Shown here piece after piece: positions 44,017 to 52,546 of a DNA stretch of 64,000 nt (position 1 is its first letter; each line of letters opens with the position of its first letter). The translations under genes and the position numbers were made by a program. Source of the stretch: an uncultured Collinsella sp. (GTDB taxonomy: Bacteria; Actinomycetota; Coriobacteriia; Coriobacteriales; Coriobacteriaceae). The stretch covers positions 1-64,000 of the forward strand of contig CABRIC010000001.1 of NCBI GenBank assembly GCA_902470905.1, written 5' to 3'. The notes beneath the pieces were generated by a model that worked only from the letters and a program-made list of their open reading frames with translations, did no database searches and had not been told where the DNA came from.

Positions 44017-45396
44017 CTAATGCACAAACATGCGCACGAACTTGTGCTTCCAGCTTGCGTAGGGCGCATACCGAAACGGCACGTCCAGCCAAGTTGCCTT
44101 GTTCACGATACTCTTCTTGTGGCTAAACGTATCGAAGCTCTCGCGTCCATGGTACTGCCCCATACCGCTCGCGCCCATGCCGCCAAAGCCCATATGGCTC
44201 GTAGCCAAGTGCATGATCGTGTCGTTGACACAGCCACCGCCAAAGGGCACGTAACGCACGAAGCGCTGCTGAACTGCGCGATCCTGACTAAAGATATACA
44301 GGGCCAGCGGCGTCGGACGATCCGTAATAAACGCTTCGGCCTCGTCTAGGCTCTCAAACGTCAGCACCGGCAAGATGGGACCGAAGATCTCCTCCTGCAT
44401 CACGGCGTCATCGGGGGTCACGCCGTCCAAAATTGTCGGCTCGATCTTCAGCGAAGTCTCCCGCGCGGTGCCTCCAAGCACGACCTTATCGGGATCGATC
44501 AGCCCGCGCACGCGCGCAAAATGCTTGGCGTTGACGATATGCCCGTAATCCTCGTTATCGAGCGGATGCTCACCAAACATACGGCGGACCTCTTCCTTGA
44601 TGAGGCCCAGCAGCTCGTCGTGCACGCGCGTATCGACCAGCAGGTAGTCGGGCGCCACGCAGGTCTGCCCCACGTTGAGCCATTTGCCAAAGGCGATGCG
44701 CCGTGCCGCGACCTTCAAGTTTGCCGTCGCATCCACGATGCAGGGGCTCTTGCCGCCCAGCTCAAGCGTCACGGGCGTGAGGTTTTTACTCGCGCGCTCC
44801 ATAACGAGCTTGCCGACCGAAACGCTACCGGTAAAGAAGATCTTGTCCCAGCACTCATCGAGCAGCGCTTCGTTTTCGGCGCGCCCGCCCTCGACAACCG
44901 TCACCAGGCACGGATCAAATGCCTCTTCACAGATTTGCTTGAGCACCGCACTCGATGCCGGAGCATAGGCACTCGGCTTGATGACCACGGTATTGCCCGC
45001 GGCAAGGGCGCCGGCGAGCGGCTCGAGTGTTAGCAAAAACGGGTAGTTCCACGGAGCCATGATGAGCGTGACGCCATAGGGCACGGCTTGCGTTTTGCAC
45101 ACACTCACGGCGTTGGCAAGGTCACACGGACGCAGGCGCGGACGACTCCATCGAGCCACGTGAGCGATCTGATGACGAATCTCGGAAAGCGACGTGCCGA
45201 TCTCGCACATATATGCCTCGTCATGCGACTTTCCCAAATCGGTCTTGAGTGCATGGGCAATATCGGCCTCGTGCGCCCGTACCGCATCGCGTAAACTCAC
45301 GAGCGCGCGACGTCGGGCATCAACATCAAACGTAGCGTGCGTTTTAAAGTAAGTGCGCTGATCGCCGACGATGCGCGCAATTTCCTCGGTGTTCAT
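44017..45396 (-). CDS. Aldehyde dehydrogenase family protein
   Basis: A 459-residue NAD(P)-dependent aldehyde dehydrogenase of the shorter class 3 / fatty-aldehyde type. It has the cofactor and active-site motifs IMAPWNYPFLLTLEPL, FFTGSVSVGK, VTLELGGKSPCIV (catalytic Glu) and NVGQTCVAPDYLL (catalytic Cys). It oxidises an aldehyde to the acid; the substrate is unknown. ATG 45396 follows AGGAGGG. The gene starts 9 bp after the iron alcohol dehydrogenase gene, so the pair forms an operon for alcohol and aldehyde conversion. The alcohol dehydrogenase is broken as written. Confidence 0.93.
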   Translation of the reverse strand: MNTEEIARIVGDQRTYFKTHATFDVDARRRALVSLRDAVRAHEADIAHALKTDLGKSHDEAYMCEIGTSLSEIRHQIAHVARWSRPRLRPCDLANAVSVCKTQAVPYGVTLIMAPWNYPFLLTLEPLAGALAAGNTVVIKPSAYAPASSAVLKQICEEAFDPCLVTVVEGGRAENEALLDECWDKIFFTGSVSVGKLVMERASKNLTPVTLELGGKSPCIVDATANLKVAARRIAFGKWLNVGQTCVAPDYLLVDTRVHDELLGLIKEEVRRMFGEHPLDNEDYGHIVNAKHFARVRGLIDPDKVVLGGTARETSLKIEPTILDGVTPDDAVMQEEIFGPILPVLTFESLDEAEAFITDRPTPLALYIFSQDRAVQQRFVRYVPFGGGCVNDTIMHLATSHMGFGGMGASGMGQYHGRESFDTFSHKKSIVNKATWLDVPFRYAPYASWKHKFVRMFVH

Positions 45397-45405
45397 GGCA
45401 CCCTC

Positions 45406-46626
45406 CTAGTTCTCGTCCTCAAACATACCACCCGCGACGACCTCGTACATACGCTCGAGCTCCAAGCGGTCCATCAAAAGCGGAACGGGGTACAGCGGAT
45501 TGGCCTCGGCATCGGCATGCGCCGCCATCTCGGGAATGTCGGAGCGGCGAATGCCCGAGACATATTTGGGGATTCCCAGGATCTCGTTCATGCGGTCGAC
45601 CCAATCGATAAAGGCCTCGGCCGCAAGACTATCCTGCGCGGTAGCCGGCGCAATGCCCGCCATGCGAGCAAGATCGGCAAGCTTGGGGGCGGCGGCGTCA
45701 CCATAAGCGCGAAGCATGTGCGGCAGGATGATCGCGTTGGCCAAACCGTGCGGAATTCCGTATCGGCCGCCCAGACTGTGCGCGATGGCATGCACATATC
45801 CGACATAGGAGCGGGTAAACGCAACGCCCGCCTTATACGCCGCCGAAAGCATATTGCGACGAGCGCGCATGTCGTCACCATGCTCATAGGCCTCGAGCAA
45901 ATTGTCGTGGATAAGCTGCACCGCCTGTCGCGCCATCTTGCGCGTATAGGGCGTGGTGCTTCGCCCGATAAAGGCCTCAACGGCATGCGTCAGGGCGTCC
46001 ATGCCCGTCTGCCCCGTAATGGAAGCGGGCAAGCCGCACGTAAACTCGGGGTCGTGGACTGCAAAACGCGGGATGAGCACAAAGTCGTTAATGGGGTATT
46101 TGTAGTGCGTCCCGTCATCGGTAATTACCGCCGCAAGCGTGACTTCGCTTCCCGTACCGGCGGTAGTGGGAACGGCGATGAGCAGCGGCAGGCGACGATG
46201 AATCCGCAGCAGGCCGCGCATCTTGTTGATGGGCTTGTTTGGCTACGCAATGCGTGCGCCCACGCCCTTGGCACAGTCCATGGCCGAGCCACCGCCAAAG
46301 CCGATAATGGCCTGGCAGGCGCTCTCTCGATACAGGGACGCCGCTTCTTCCACGTTTGAAACCGTGGGGTTTGCACGCGTTTCGGCATAGACCGTAATGC
46401 CAATCCCCCTGGATGCGAGCGCCGTCTCGAGCGGTGCCGTGAGCCCCAGACGGGTAATGCCGGGATCCGTCACGATAAGGACCTTCTGGATCGAGCGCTT
46501 TTGAAGCACCGCGGGCACATCCTCGGCATGCTCTAAAATGCGCGGCTCGGTATAGGGCAGGATCGGCAATGCAATGCGAAAAACCGTCTGATATGTTCGG
46601 CACCAGGCACGACGGGCTAGATGCAT
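45406..46626 (-). pseudogene. Iron-containing alcohol dehydrogenase, interrupted by an in-frame amber codon
   Basis: The frame from ATG 46626 (ribosome site AAGGAG) to 45406 reads as a 406-residue iron alcohol dehydrogenase, except for TAG at 46243-46245. Before it lies the NAD-binding motif IIGFGGGSAMDCAKGVGARIA. After it come LIAVPTTAGTGSEVT and the metal-binding region TGMDALTHAVEAF ... YVHAIAHSLGGRYGIPHGLANAI. Everything except the TAG is intact and of normal family length. As written, translation would yield a 127-residue fragment. It may be a recent nonsense mutation, a sequencing error, or suppressed. A palindromic operator lies upstream (46645). Confidence 0.85.
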
Positions 46627-46644
46627 AAAGGAAACTCCTTCATT

Positions 46645-46660
46645 TGTTGATAGGTCAACA
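46645..46660. promoter_or_regulatory. Palindromic operator upstream of alcohol dehydrogenase operon
   Basis: TGTTGA and TCAACA flank TAGG, a 6-4-6 perfect inverted repeat 18 bp before the alcohol dehydrogenase ATG. It is a good candidate repressor site for the alcohol/aldehyde dehydrogenase operon. The regulator is unknown. Confidence 0.55.
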
Positions 46661-46770
46661 TTTGCTCGCCCGATTGTACTCAGCGGCGGTCAAAGACGGC
46701 CTGCCAATCGTTAATCAATCAACATCTTCATATCTCAAAATTGTTTTATTAAAAATCATTCCTAATAGGC

Positions 46771-46798
46771 TTCACATTTGGTTGCATTTATGGATAAT
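46771..46798 (+). promoter_or_regulatory. Possible promoter of rubrerythrin gene
   Basis: TTCACA (46771-46776) and GATAAT (46793-46798) are separated by 16 bp in an AT-rich region, about 85 bp before the rubrerythrin ATG. Confidence 0.4.
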
Positions 46799-46882
46799 AG
46801 AACTCGTCAAGACGCACGTCCGGAGAGGGCCCTTACGGGACCGGACGAGCGCGCAATCGCCATCGATCGAAAGGATCGAATC

Positions 46883-47443
46883 ATGAAGTTTGTTTGCCCC
46901 GTTTGCGGTTATGTGGAAGAGTTCGACGGCGACCAGCTGCCCGAGGATTTTAAGTGCCCCCAGTGCGGCGTTCCCGGTTCTCGTTTCCTGAAGCAGGAGG
47001 AGGGCCAGCTCGAGTGGGCCGCCGAGCACGTCGTGGGCGTCGCCAAGATGGAGGGTGTCTCTGAGGACATCGTTGCCGACCTGCGCGCCAACTTTGAGGG
47101 CGAGTGCTCTGAGGTCGGTATGTACCTGGCCATGGCTCGCGTCGCTCATCGCGAGGGCTATCCCGAGATCGGCCTGTACTGGGAAAAGGCTGCCCACGAG
47201 GAGGCCGAGCATGCCGCCAAGTTCGCCGAGCTCCTGGGCGAGGTCGTGACCGACTCCACCAAGAAGAACCTCGAGATGCGCGTTGAGGCCGAGAACGGCG
47301 CCACCGCCGGCAAGACCGATCTTGCCAAGCGTGCCAAGGCCGCCGGCCTCGATGCCATCCACGACACCGTGCACGAGATGGCTCGCGACGAGGCCCGCCA
47401 CGGCAAGGCTTTCGCCGGCCTGCTCAAGCGCTACTTTGGCTAA
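46883..47443 (+). CDS. Rubrerythrin with N-terminal rubredoxin domain (reverse rubrerythrin)
   Basis: A 186-residue protein. Residues 1-40 form a rubredoxin-type iron site ([13 protein letters not shown] ... CPQCG). Residues ~50-186 form a ferritin-like di-iron four-helix bundle ([51 protein letters not shown]). This domain order is reversed relative to classical rubrerythrin and is typical of anaerobes. It reduces hydrogen peroxide to water, protecting against oxygen. ATG 46883 follows AAAGGATCG. Single gene with a terminator at 47478. Confidence 0.93.
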   Translation: MKFVCPVCGYVEEFDGDQLPEDFKCPQCGVPGSRFLKQEEGQLEWAAEHVVGVAKMEGVSEDIVADLRANFEGECSEVGMYLAMARVAHREGYPEIGLYWEKAAHEEAEHAAKFAELLGEVVTDSTKKNLEMRVEAENGATAGKTDLAKRAKAAGLDAIHDTVHEMARDEARHGKAFAGLLKRYFG

Positions 47444-47477
47444 GCCAACCGCCTGAGACATAACCTCAAGCTCGATG

Positions 47478-47508
47478 AGGCCCGGACCGTATTGGTTCGG
47501 GCCTTTTT
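47478..47508 (+). terminator. Intrinsic terminator after rubrerythrin
   Basis: AGGCCCGGACC pairs with GGTTCGGGCCT (one mismatch position tolerated as wobble), followed by TTTT. Confidence 0.88.
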
Positions 47509-47574
47509 CGTGCCTCACGAACTTGTTAACGCCCTGAAATAGGACCGCCTTCGGCATCGGCTTCTCGTCAAAAA

Positions 47575-47697
47575 CTAAGTGAGTAGACTTTTTGGAACTT
47601 GCCGAGCACACCACCCATATTGCTTTATAAAGCCGCAGGTAAATGACTTGTTGCAAAACGGCCTGGTCGCCAAAGTGCCAAAAGTCTACTCACTTAG
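47575..47697 (+). repeat. 123-bp inverted-end repeat element, copy 2
   Basis: Same length and ends as copy 1: CTAAGTGAGTAGACTTTTT at the left and AAAAGTCTACTCACTTAG at the right, with core AAGCCGCAGGTAAA. The right end supplies the last codons and TAG stop of the minus-strand gene 47686-48813. Confidence 0.9.
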
Positions 47698-48813
47698 AAC
47701 CGCAGCCGTCCACGATCGAGCCATTTTGTGTCTAGCGGGCATCTTTCCGTCGATTACTCCCAATTTTGTCCAGTCAATGAATAGTTCAGACCGGAGTAAT
47801 GCCTCAGCCCTTTGCTCATCCGAGCTTTTATCACGATATTCAGCATCGAGCATCCTGCATACGGCCTTAACGATCGCGCGGAATCTATCCTCATCCGATA
47901 TCTGTCTGTGTGTAAGGAGAAGCACATCGTAGCCCATGGCCTGAAGGGCCGTCATGCGGTCAGCGTCACGCAAGCCATCCCCTGCGCGTCCGTGCGAGGC
48001 CTTTCCCTGACATTCAATGGCCACCTGTCGCCTACCGTCCGGCGAAGAAAGAAGTAGGTCGATATATACACGGGACTTTCCCACAATCGCTCGAGCACTT
48101 GTGCTTAGTATCACTTCAACATTAAGCTCTATGCCACAAAAACCTTCGCCTCCCAGGGACCGCGGCAGTGCAAGCAACAAATTCGCCTCGACCTCAAAAG
48201 GCGATGCGGCACCCAATGGAACGAGTTGCGACACCTCCCTAAATCTATTGCCGTAACGTATCCCGCAAACATCTGAACAAAAACGGTGAAGGTCTCCGCC
48301 CAAAACCAAAGCGTCTCGACGCCATAAATTTGAGGCGGTGCCGTCCTCGGACGGACAGCGCACCCAACCGAACGTTGTCGAAATCGCGCCCGAATCAATT
48401 GCACGCGAAAGCTCCGCCTCAAGTGCCGCCGGCAGGGCACACACCGCAAACAAGCCACACATCTCCGCCAATACCAAAAGAAGCTGAAGATCCGTCAGAT
48501 GCCGCAACATGATGAATGCCGTCAGTAGAGGAGACGTAATCAAAAACCCATGCTCCGTTTCCAGCACGGATTCCCTGGGGAGCTCACCAAGAAACAGCCG
48601 CTGCCTAATGCTGGCAGGACAAGTCCGTTTGTTTCTCGTCCGAACCAATGTATACAACGGAAAACCGAGCGCGACCGCAGCCGTCGGGTTGCGGGCAAGA
48701 TCATATCGCTGCCGGTCTTCTTCCGGTCGTGGAAGCGGCGGACACAAAGCGCGGACTTGAGGAGGCAAACGCCAGTACCTAAAAGCCGATATGTCACAAA
48801 GTAGATCCTTCAT
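47686..48813 (-). CDS. Unknown protein with nuclease-like C-terminal region
   Basis: A ~375-residue protein. The C-terminal third contains SRVYIDLLLSSPDGRRQVAIECQGKASH, broken here only by description: an Asp in YIDLLL and Glu in AIECQG, then DADRMTALQAMGYDVLLLT. This Asp...Glu-x-Gln/Lys pattern with a following helix resembles Vsr/DUF559-type restriction-endonuclease folds. The N-terminal part is unrecognised and includes LLTAFIMLRHLTDLQLLLVL. ATG 48813 is chosen; a GTG at 48819 is possible, and neither has a strong ribosome site. Its last residues and stop lie inside repeat copy 2, and copy 3 lies upstream, so the gene is bracketed by repeats. Confidence 0.7.
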   Translation of the reverse strand: MKDLLCDISAFRYWRLPPQVRALCPPLPRPEEDRQRYDLARNPTAAVALGFPLYTLVRTRNKRTCPASIRQRLFLGELPRESVLETEHGFLITSPLLTAFIMLRHLTDLQLLLVLAEMCGLFAVCALPAALEAELSRAIDSGAISTTFGWVRCPSEDGTASNLWRRDALVLGGDLHRFCSDVCGIRYGNRFREVSQLVPLGAASPFEVEANLLLALPRSLGGEGFCGIELNVEVILSTSARAIVGKSRVYIDLLLSSPDGRRQVAIECQGKASHGRAGDGLRDADRMTALQAMGYDVLLLTHRQISDEDRFRAIVKAVCRMLDAEYRDKSSDEQRAEALLRSELFIDWTKLGVIDGKMPARHKMARSWTAAVLSE

Positions 48814-48896
48814 AGGCACAGGAGAACACGAATTTCAACCCAGTCAGTCACGCATTGGCGCGAACGCACCAAAAATGGCGCCGAACGGACTGCCAA

Positions 48897-48974
48897 GTTT
48901 TCAACAGCCCTCCCCAACTGGCCAAAAGCTTGCCGAGAGCTGGACGAAGCCCTGTTGAAAACCCCATTTTTTTT
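48897..48974 (+). other. Long-loop hairpin with T8 tract, orphan terminator or small RNA end
   Basis: GTTTTCAACAG (48897-48907) pairs perfectly with CTGTTGAAAAC (48952-48962) around a 44-base loop, followed by CCCCATTTTTTTT. It points along the plus strand, yet both flanking genes are on the minus strand. It could end an unannotated plus-strand small RNA or be a remnant. No frame supports a protein. Confidence 0.45.
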
Positions 48975-48995
48975 CTCATGCAGGAGCTTTGCGCG

Positions 48996-49118
48996 GCAAG
49001 TGAGTAGACTTTTTTGAACATCCCGAGCAGGCCGGTCATCCTGCTTTTCAAAACCGCAGGTAGATAGCTTGCTACAAAACTACCCGCTCGCCATCACGCC
49101 AAAAGTCTACTCACTTAG
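48996..49118 (+). repeat. 123-bp inverted-end repeat element, copy 3
   Basis: Left end GCAAGTGAGTAGACTTTTTT (first two bases differ from the other copies), right end AAAAGTCTACTCACTTAG, core AAACCGCAGGTAGA. Total 123 bp like copies 1 and 2. Its right end supplies the TGA stop of pdxR (49111). Confidence 0.9.
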
Positions 49119-50547
49119 ATTGCAGAGCACCCCCCATTAGCTGCAATTCCAAGGTATTAAGCATTTTTGGACTCAAATCGTCATACTGGACAAGAATTTG
49201 AGTTGAGTTTTTAGGGACAGATGCGCCATCGGCACACCAATAACAGTCACTGATATCGACAAAAGGGATACTCGAGCGCGTGAGGGCCTGCGCAAAAGAG
49301 CTTCCGCCCGCTTCGCACTCCGCAACCACAGTGCAGTAAAGGCCCGCGTCTGCGTGTTCGATCGAGACCTCCCCTGCCGGAAACGCTTTCCGTACAAGCG
49401 AGGTCAGGCCATCACGCGCCTCGCGAGCACGAACGCGCACGCGGTTCACATGTCGCTCGTAATCACCAGATTCCAGCAAACGCGCCAAAGCGACCTGGTC
49501 AACAGAGCTCACCGACGAGGCGTAGAAACCAAGGTTGCGCCTAAACCGCTCCATTAGCTCATCGGGCAGCACCATGTACGCTAGACGCAACGCCGATGAA
49601 AGGCTCTTCGAAAACGTGTTGGTGTAGATAACCGACTGGGCGGCATCAATCGACGCGAGCGCGGGAATCGGCTTCCCGGCAAGGCGAAACTCACAATCAA
49701 AGTCATCTTCGATGAGATACCGACCTGGTCGCTCGGCGGCCCAGCTCAGAAGCGCATAGCGACGCGCAATGCTCGTCACAAGGCCGGTCGGATACTGATG
49801 GGACGGCATCAGGTGAAGGACATCGGTCCCGCTTTTCTGCAGAGTGCTCAAGTCCACGCCCTCATCATCCAACGGGATATGTCGAACTTGGCAGCCCATA
49901 GCCTGATAGATACGCGTCAGACGCAAATAGCCCGGATCCTCAACCGCATACACCTTGTCCGCGCCAAGCAACTGAACCAACATGGTATCGAGCAGCTGGG
50001 CGCCCGCACCGATAACGATGTTGTTGGGGTCGACATTCATACCCCTTGTCCCGTGCAGATGGTGAGCAATTGCGCGTCGCAGCCGAGCAGTGCCCTGCGC
50101 CGGTGCGGGCGAAAAGATTTCGCGCTCGTCTTCGGATGCCAGCGTCGCCCGTAGCGCGCTTTGCCAAAGCCGCGCCGCCTCCAAAGCAGAAGGAGAAAGC
50201 GCATCGAATCGCTCGACCTGTCCGTTGACATCATGCACGCTGGGGCCCACAGAGACGGCATCTCGGTCGATACCCTCCGCAGCCGAAGCCAAAACCGGTG
50301 CATCCGGAAGCTCGCAAGCGTAGTAGCCACGACGTGGTATTGAGCAAATATAGCCCTCAGCGAGTAACTGGCTATATGCATTCTCGATGGTAATAACACT
50401 GATTCCCAGATGACTGGCAAAGGCGCGCTTAGACGGCAAATGCTCCCCCGCCACAATGCGTCCAGCTACGATATCATCTCGAATTTGCTGGTAAACATAC
50501 TCATAGAGCGATGCTTCGCCGCGTTTTTCCAAATTGTAGTCAAGCAT
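49111..50547 (-). CDS. pdxR: MocR/PdxR-type transcriptional regulator of vitamin B6 synthesis
   Basis: A 478-residue GntR-MocR regulator. The N-terminal winged helix (LYEYVYQQIRDDIVAGRI; LPSKRAFASHLGISVITIENAYSQL) is joined to an aminotransferase-like fold with PLP-binding features (TNTFSKSLSSALRLAYMVLP, where the Lys is the expected PLP site; EDDFDCEF). Such proteins sense pyridoxal phosphate. ATG 50547 is chosen over a TTG at 50580; it has AGGTGAT upstream. It is divergent from pdxST and presumably controls them. The stop codon is provided by repeat copy 3. Confidence 0.93.
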   Translation of the reverse strand: MLDYNLEKRGEASLYEYVYQQIRDDIVAGRIVAGEHLPSKRAFASHLGISVITIENAYSQLLAEGYICSIPRRGYYACELPDAPVLASAAEGIDRDAVSVGPSVHDVNGQVERFDALSPSALEAARLWQSALRATLASEDEREIFSPAPAQGTARLRRAIAHHLHGTRGMNVDPNNIVIGAGAQLLDTMLVQLLGADKVYAVEDPGYLRLTRIYQAMGCQVRHIPLDDEGVDLSTLQKSGTDVLHLMPSHQYPTGLVTSIARRYALLSWAAERPGRYLIEDDFDCEFRLAGKPIPALASIDAAQSVIYTNTFSKSLSSALRLAYMVLPDELMERFRRNLGFYASSVSSVDQVALARLLESGDYERHVNRVRVRAREARDGLTSLVRKAFPAGEVSIEHADAGLYCTVVAECEAGGSSFAQALTRSSIPFVDISDCYWCADGASVPKNSTQILVQYDDLSPKMLNTLELQLMGGALQSK

Positions 50548-50558
50548 GAGCCTATCAC

Positions 50559-50605
50559 CTGACCTTATTAAGTCATTCAATCTGGTATTAGTCTGACCTT
50601 GTAAT
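50559..50605. promoter_or_regulatory. Candidate PdxR operator with direct repeats
   Basis: CTGACCTTATTA (50559-50570) and CTGACCTTGTAAT (50593-50605) are direct repeats 34 bp apart in the gap between pdxR and pdxS, with GGTATTAG between. Direct repeats in this position are typical of MocR operators. Confidence 0.55.
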
Positions 50606-50692
50606 TATCTCGAAAACTGAGTATTTTGTCATACCCAGCTCCCCGATAGGATGTTCCGTCAAGCAATGCACATGCCAACCAAGGGAGCAACC

Positions 50693-51583
50693 ATGGCAGA
50701 ACAGAACAGCAAGGCCGACCGCGTCAAACTCAATCGCGAGCTCGCGCAGATGCTCAAGGGCGGCGTCATCATGGACGTTACCACGCCCGAGCAGGCACGC
50801 ATCGCCGAGGAGGCAGGCGCCTGCGCCGTCATGGCCCTCGAGCGCATCCCGGCCGACATCCGTGCCGCAGGCGGCGTCTCGCGCATGAGCGACCCCAAGA
50901 TGATCAAGGGCATCCAGGAGGCCGTCTCCATCCCCGTCATGGCCAAGTGCCGCATCGGTCACATCGTCGAGGCGCAGGTCCTGCAGGCCATCGAGATCGA
51001 CTACATCGACGAGTCCGAGGTTCTCTCCCCTGCCGATGACGTCTATCACATCGACAAGACCCAGTTTGACGTGCCGTTTGTCTGCGGCGCCCGTGATCTG
51101 GGCGAGGCGCTGCGCCGTGTTGCCGAAGGCGCCACGATGATTCGCACCAAGGGTGAGCCGGGTACGGGCGACGTCGTTCAGGCCGTGCGTCACATGCGCA
51201 AGATCCAAAAGCAGATCCGTGACGTTGTTGCCCTGCGCAACGACGAGCTCTTTGAGGCAGCCAAGCAACTGCAGGTTCCGGTCGAGCTGGTGCGCGAGGT
51301 CCATGCCACGGGCAAGCTTCCCGTTGTGAACTTTGCCGCCGGCGGCGTAGCGACCCCCGCCGACGCCGCGCTGATGATGCAGCTGGGCGCCGAAGGCGTC
51401 TTTGTCGGCTCGGGCATCTTTAAGAGCGGCGACCCCGCCAAGCGCGCAGCCGCCATCGTCAAGGCCGTGGCAAACTTCACCGATGCCAAGCTCATCGCCG
51501 AGCTTTCGGAGGACCTGGGCGAGGCCATGGTGGGCATCAACGCCGACGAGATCGAGATTATCATGGAAGAGCGCGGGCGCTAG
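50693..51583 (+). CDS. pdxS: Pyridoxal 5'-phosphate synthase subunit PdxS
   Basis: A 296-residue PdxS that builds PLP from ribose 5-phosphate, glyceraldehyde 3-phosphate and ammonia. Clear signatures are [22 protein letters not shown], shown here in part as GGVIMDV, and [18 protein letters not shown] and TKGEPGTGD; the conserved active-site lysines fall in these motifs. ATG 50693 follows AAGGGAG. It is followed by pdxT 20 bp downstream and forms the synthase-glutaminase complex with it. Confidence 0.97.
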   Translation: MAEQNSKADRVKLNRELAQMLKGGVIMDVTTPEQARIAEEAGACAVMALERIPADIRAAGGVSRMSDPKMIKGIQEAVSIPVMAKCRIGHIVEAQVLQAIEIDYIDESEVLSPADDVYHIDKTQFDVPFVCGARDLGEALRRVAEGATMIRTKGEPGTGDVVQAVRHMRKIQKQIRDVVALRNDELFEAAKQLQVPVELVREVHATGKLPVVNFAAGGVATPADAALMMQLGAEGVFVGSGIFKSGDPAKRAAAIVKAVANFTDAKLIAELSEDLGEAMVGINADEIEIIMEERGR

Positions 51584-51603
51584 TCCAGCAGAAAGGATCG
51601 CAC

Positions 51604-52191
51604 ATGAGCGATTATGCAGACCAGACGGTCGCCGTGCTGGCGGTCCAAGGCGCTTTTGTCGAGCACGAGACAAGACTATCCGAGCTGGGCGTACACTGTA
51701 TTGAGCTGAGGCAGGCGGCTGATTTGAAGCAGGACTTTGACCGTCTGGTACTTCCCGGCGGCGAGTCTACCGTTCAAGGGAAGCTGCTTGATGAGTTGGG
51801 CATGCTCGAGGAGCTTCGTGCCCGCATCTCTGAAGGCATGCCCGTCCTGGGCACCTGTGCCGGCCTAATTCTGCTGGCTCACGACCTTGCCGCCCATGAC
51901 GATAAGGGCACGCCGCGTTTGGCAACCATGGATGTACTTGTCGAGCGCAATGCCTACGGCAGGCAGCTCGGCAGCTTTCGAACCAAGGGGCAGCTAGCCG
52001 GCATCGACGGTGAAGTGCCACTGACGTTTATCCGCGCGCCCCGCATCGTCGAGGTCCACGGCGACGCAAAGGCCTTAGCGAAAGTCGACGGCCGTATCGT
52101 CGCCGCGCGCCAGGGCAACCAGCTCGGCGTAACCTTCCACCCCGAACTCGACGAAGACACCCGCCTCCACGAACTGTTCCTACAAATGTAG
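51604..52191 (+). CDS. pdxT: Pyridoxal 5'-phosphate synthase glutaminase subunit PdxT
   Basis: A 195-residue class I glutaminase supplying ammonia to PdxS. Motifs are VLAVQGAFVEH, LVLPGGESTV, the nucleophile LGTCAGLILLA and the C-terminal His-Glu in VTFHPEL. The ribosome site AAAGGATC precedes the ATG. It completes the deoxyxylulose-independent vitamin B6 pathway operon under PdxR. Confidence 0.97.
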   Translation: MSDYADQTVAVLAVQGAFVEHETRLSELGVHCIELRQAADLKQDFDRLVLPGGESTVQGKLLDELGMLEELRARISEGMPVLGTCAGLILLAHDLAAHDDKGTPRLATMDVLVERNAYGRQLGSFRTKGQLAGIDGEVPLTFIRAPRIVEVHGDAKALAKVDGRIVAARQGNQLGVTFHPELDEDTRLHELFLQM

Positions 52192-52215
52192 GCATCGAAA
52201 TCAACAAACGAAATG

Positions 52216-52277
52216 AGAGTGGATAATCTCCCACTTTGAGCTTGAATGCAGGCTCAAACCGGGAGATCATCCACTCT
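52216..52277 (+). terminator. Long hairpin after pdxT, probable terminator
   Basis: AGAGTGGATAATCTCCC pairs with GGGAGATCATCCACTCT (one mismatch), and an inner TTTGAGC pairs with GCTCAAA. TTGTTCT follows. The stem is unusually long for a terminator, so a repeat origin is possible. Confidence 0.6.
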
Positions 52278-52285
52278 TGTTCTAT

Positions 52286-52364
52286 GTAGTCGTTTAAGAA
52301 CGTCCCCAATGACTACAAGGAGTGTCCCAAGCTGCCGGCAGAAAAGGAACGTCCCTAACTGCCG
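52286..52364. repeat. Tandem hairpins with near-constant loops and differing stems
   Basis: GTAGTC (52286-52291) pairs with GACTAC (52311-52316) around a loop with GAACGTCCCCAA. CGGCAG (52336-52341) pairs with CTGCCG (52359-52364) around GGAACGTCCCTAA. A third, similar AGTGTCCCAA unit lies between them. The loops are alike and the stems unrelated but complementary. The rest of the 355-bp gap between pdxT and the RGG gene shows only the terminators listed. Confidence 0.6.
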
Positions 52365-52442
52365 CATCCGGAGCAAGACAACGCCGCAGGCAGAGGACGG
52401 ACAGCGAGCGGGTCGCATTTGAGGCAAGGTGACGTGAAACGA

Positions 52443-52471
52443 AAGGGCGCTGACCTTCTGGTCGCGCCCTT
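52443..52471 (-). terminator. Terminator downstream of RGG-box protein gene
   Basis: On the minus strand AAGGGCGC and GACC pair with GGTC and GCGCCCTT, followed by TCGTTTC. A further hairpin (GTTACGGCGTTT / AAACGCCGTAAC, 52520-52547) lies just after the stop codon. Confidence 0.65.
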
Positions 52472-52546
52472 GAAGTTGAACGTCAGATTGTCCAAATGCG
52501 GCCCGCGCAGCGTCGGCCCGTTACGGCGTTTGGTAAAACGCCGTAA

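Noticed and set aside
12697..46626. Genome-wide UAG recoding (pyrrolysine or glutamine) to explain three amber codons
   Set aside because: TAG is the normal stop of many genes in the window, and no suppressor tRNA or pyl gene is visible; kept only as a low-probability alternative.
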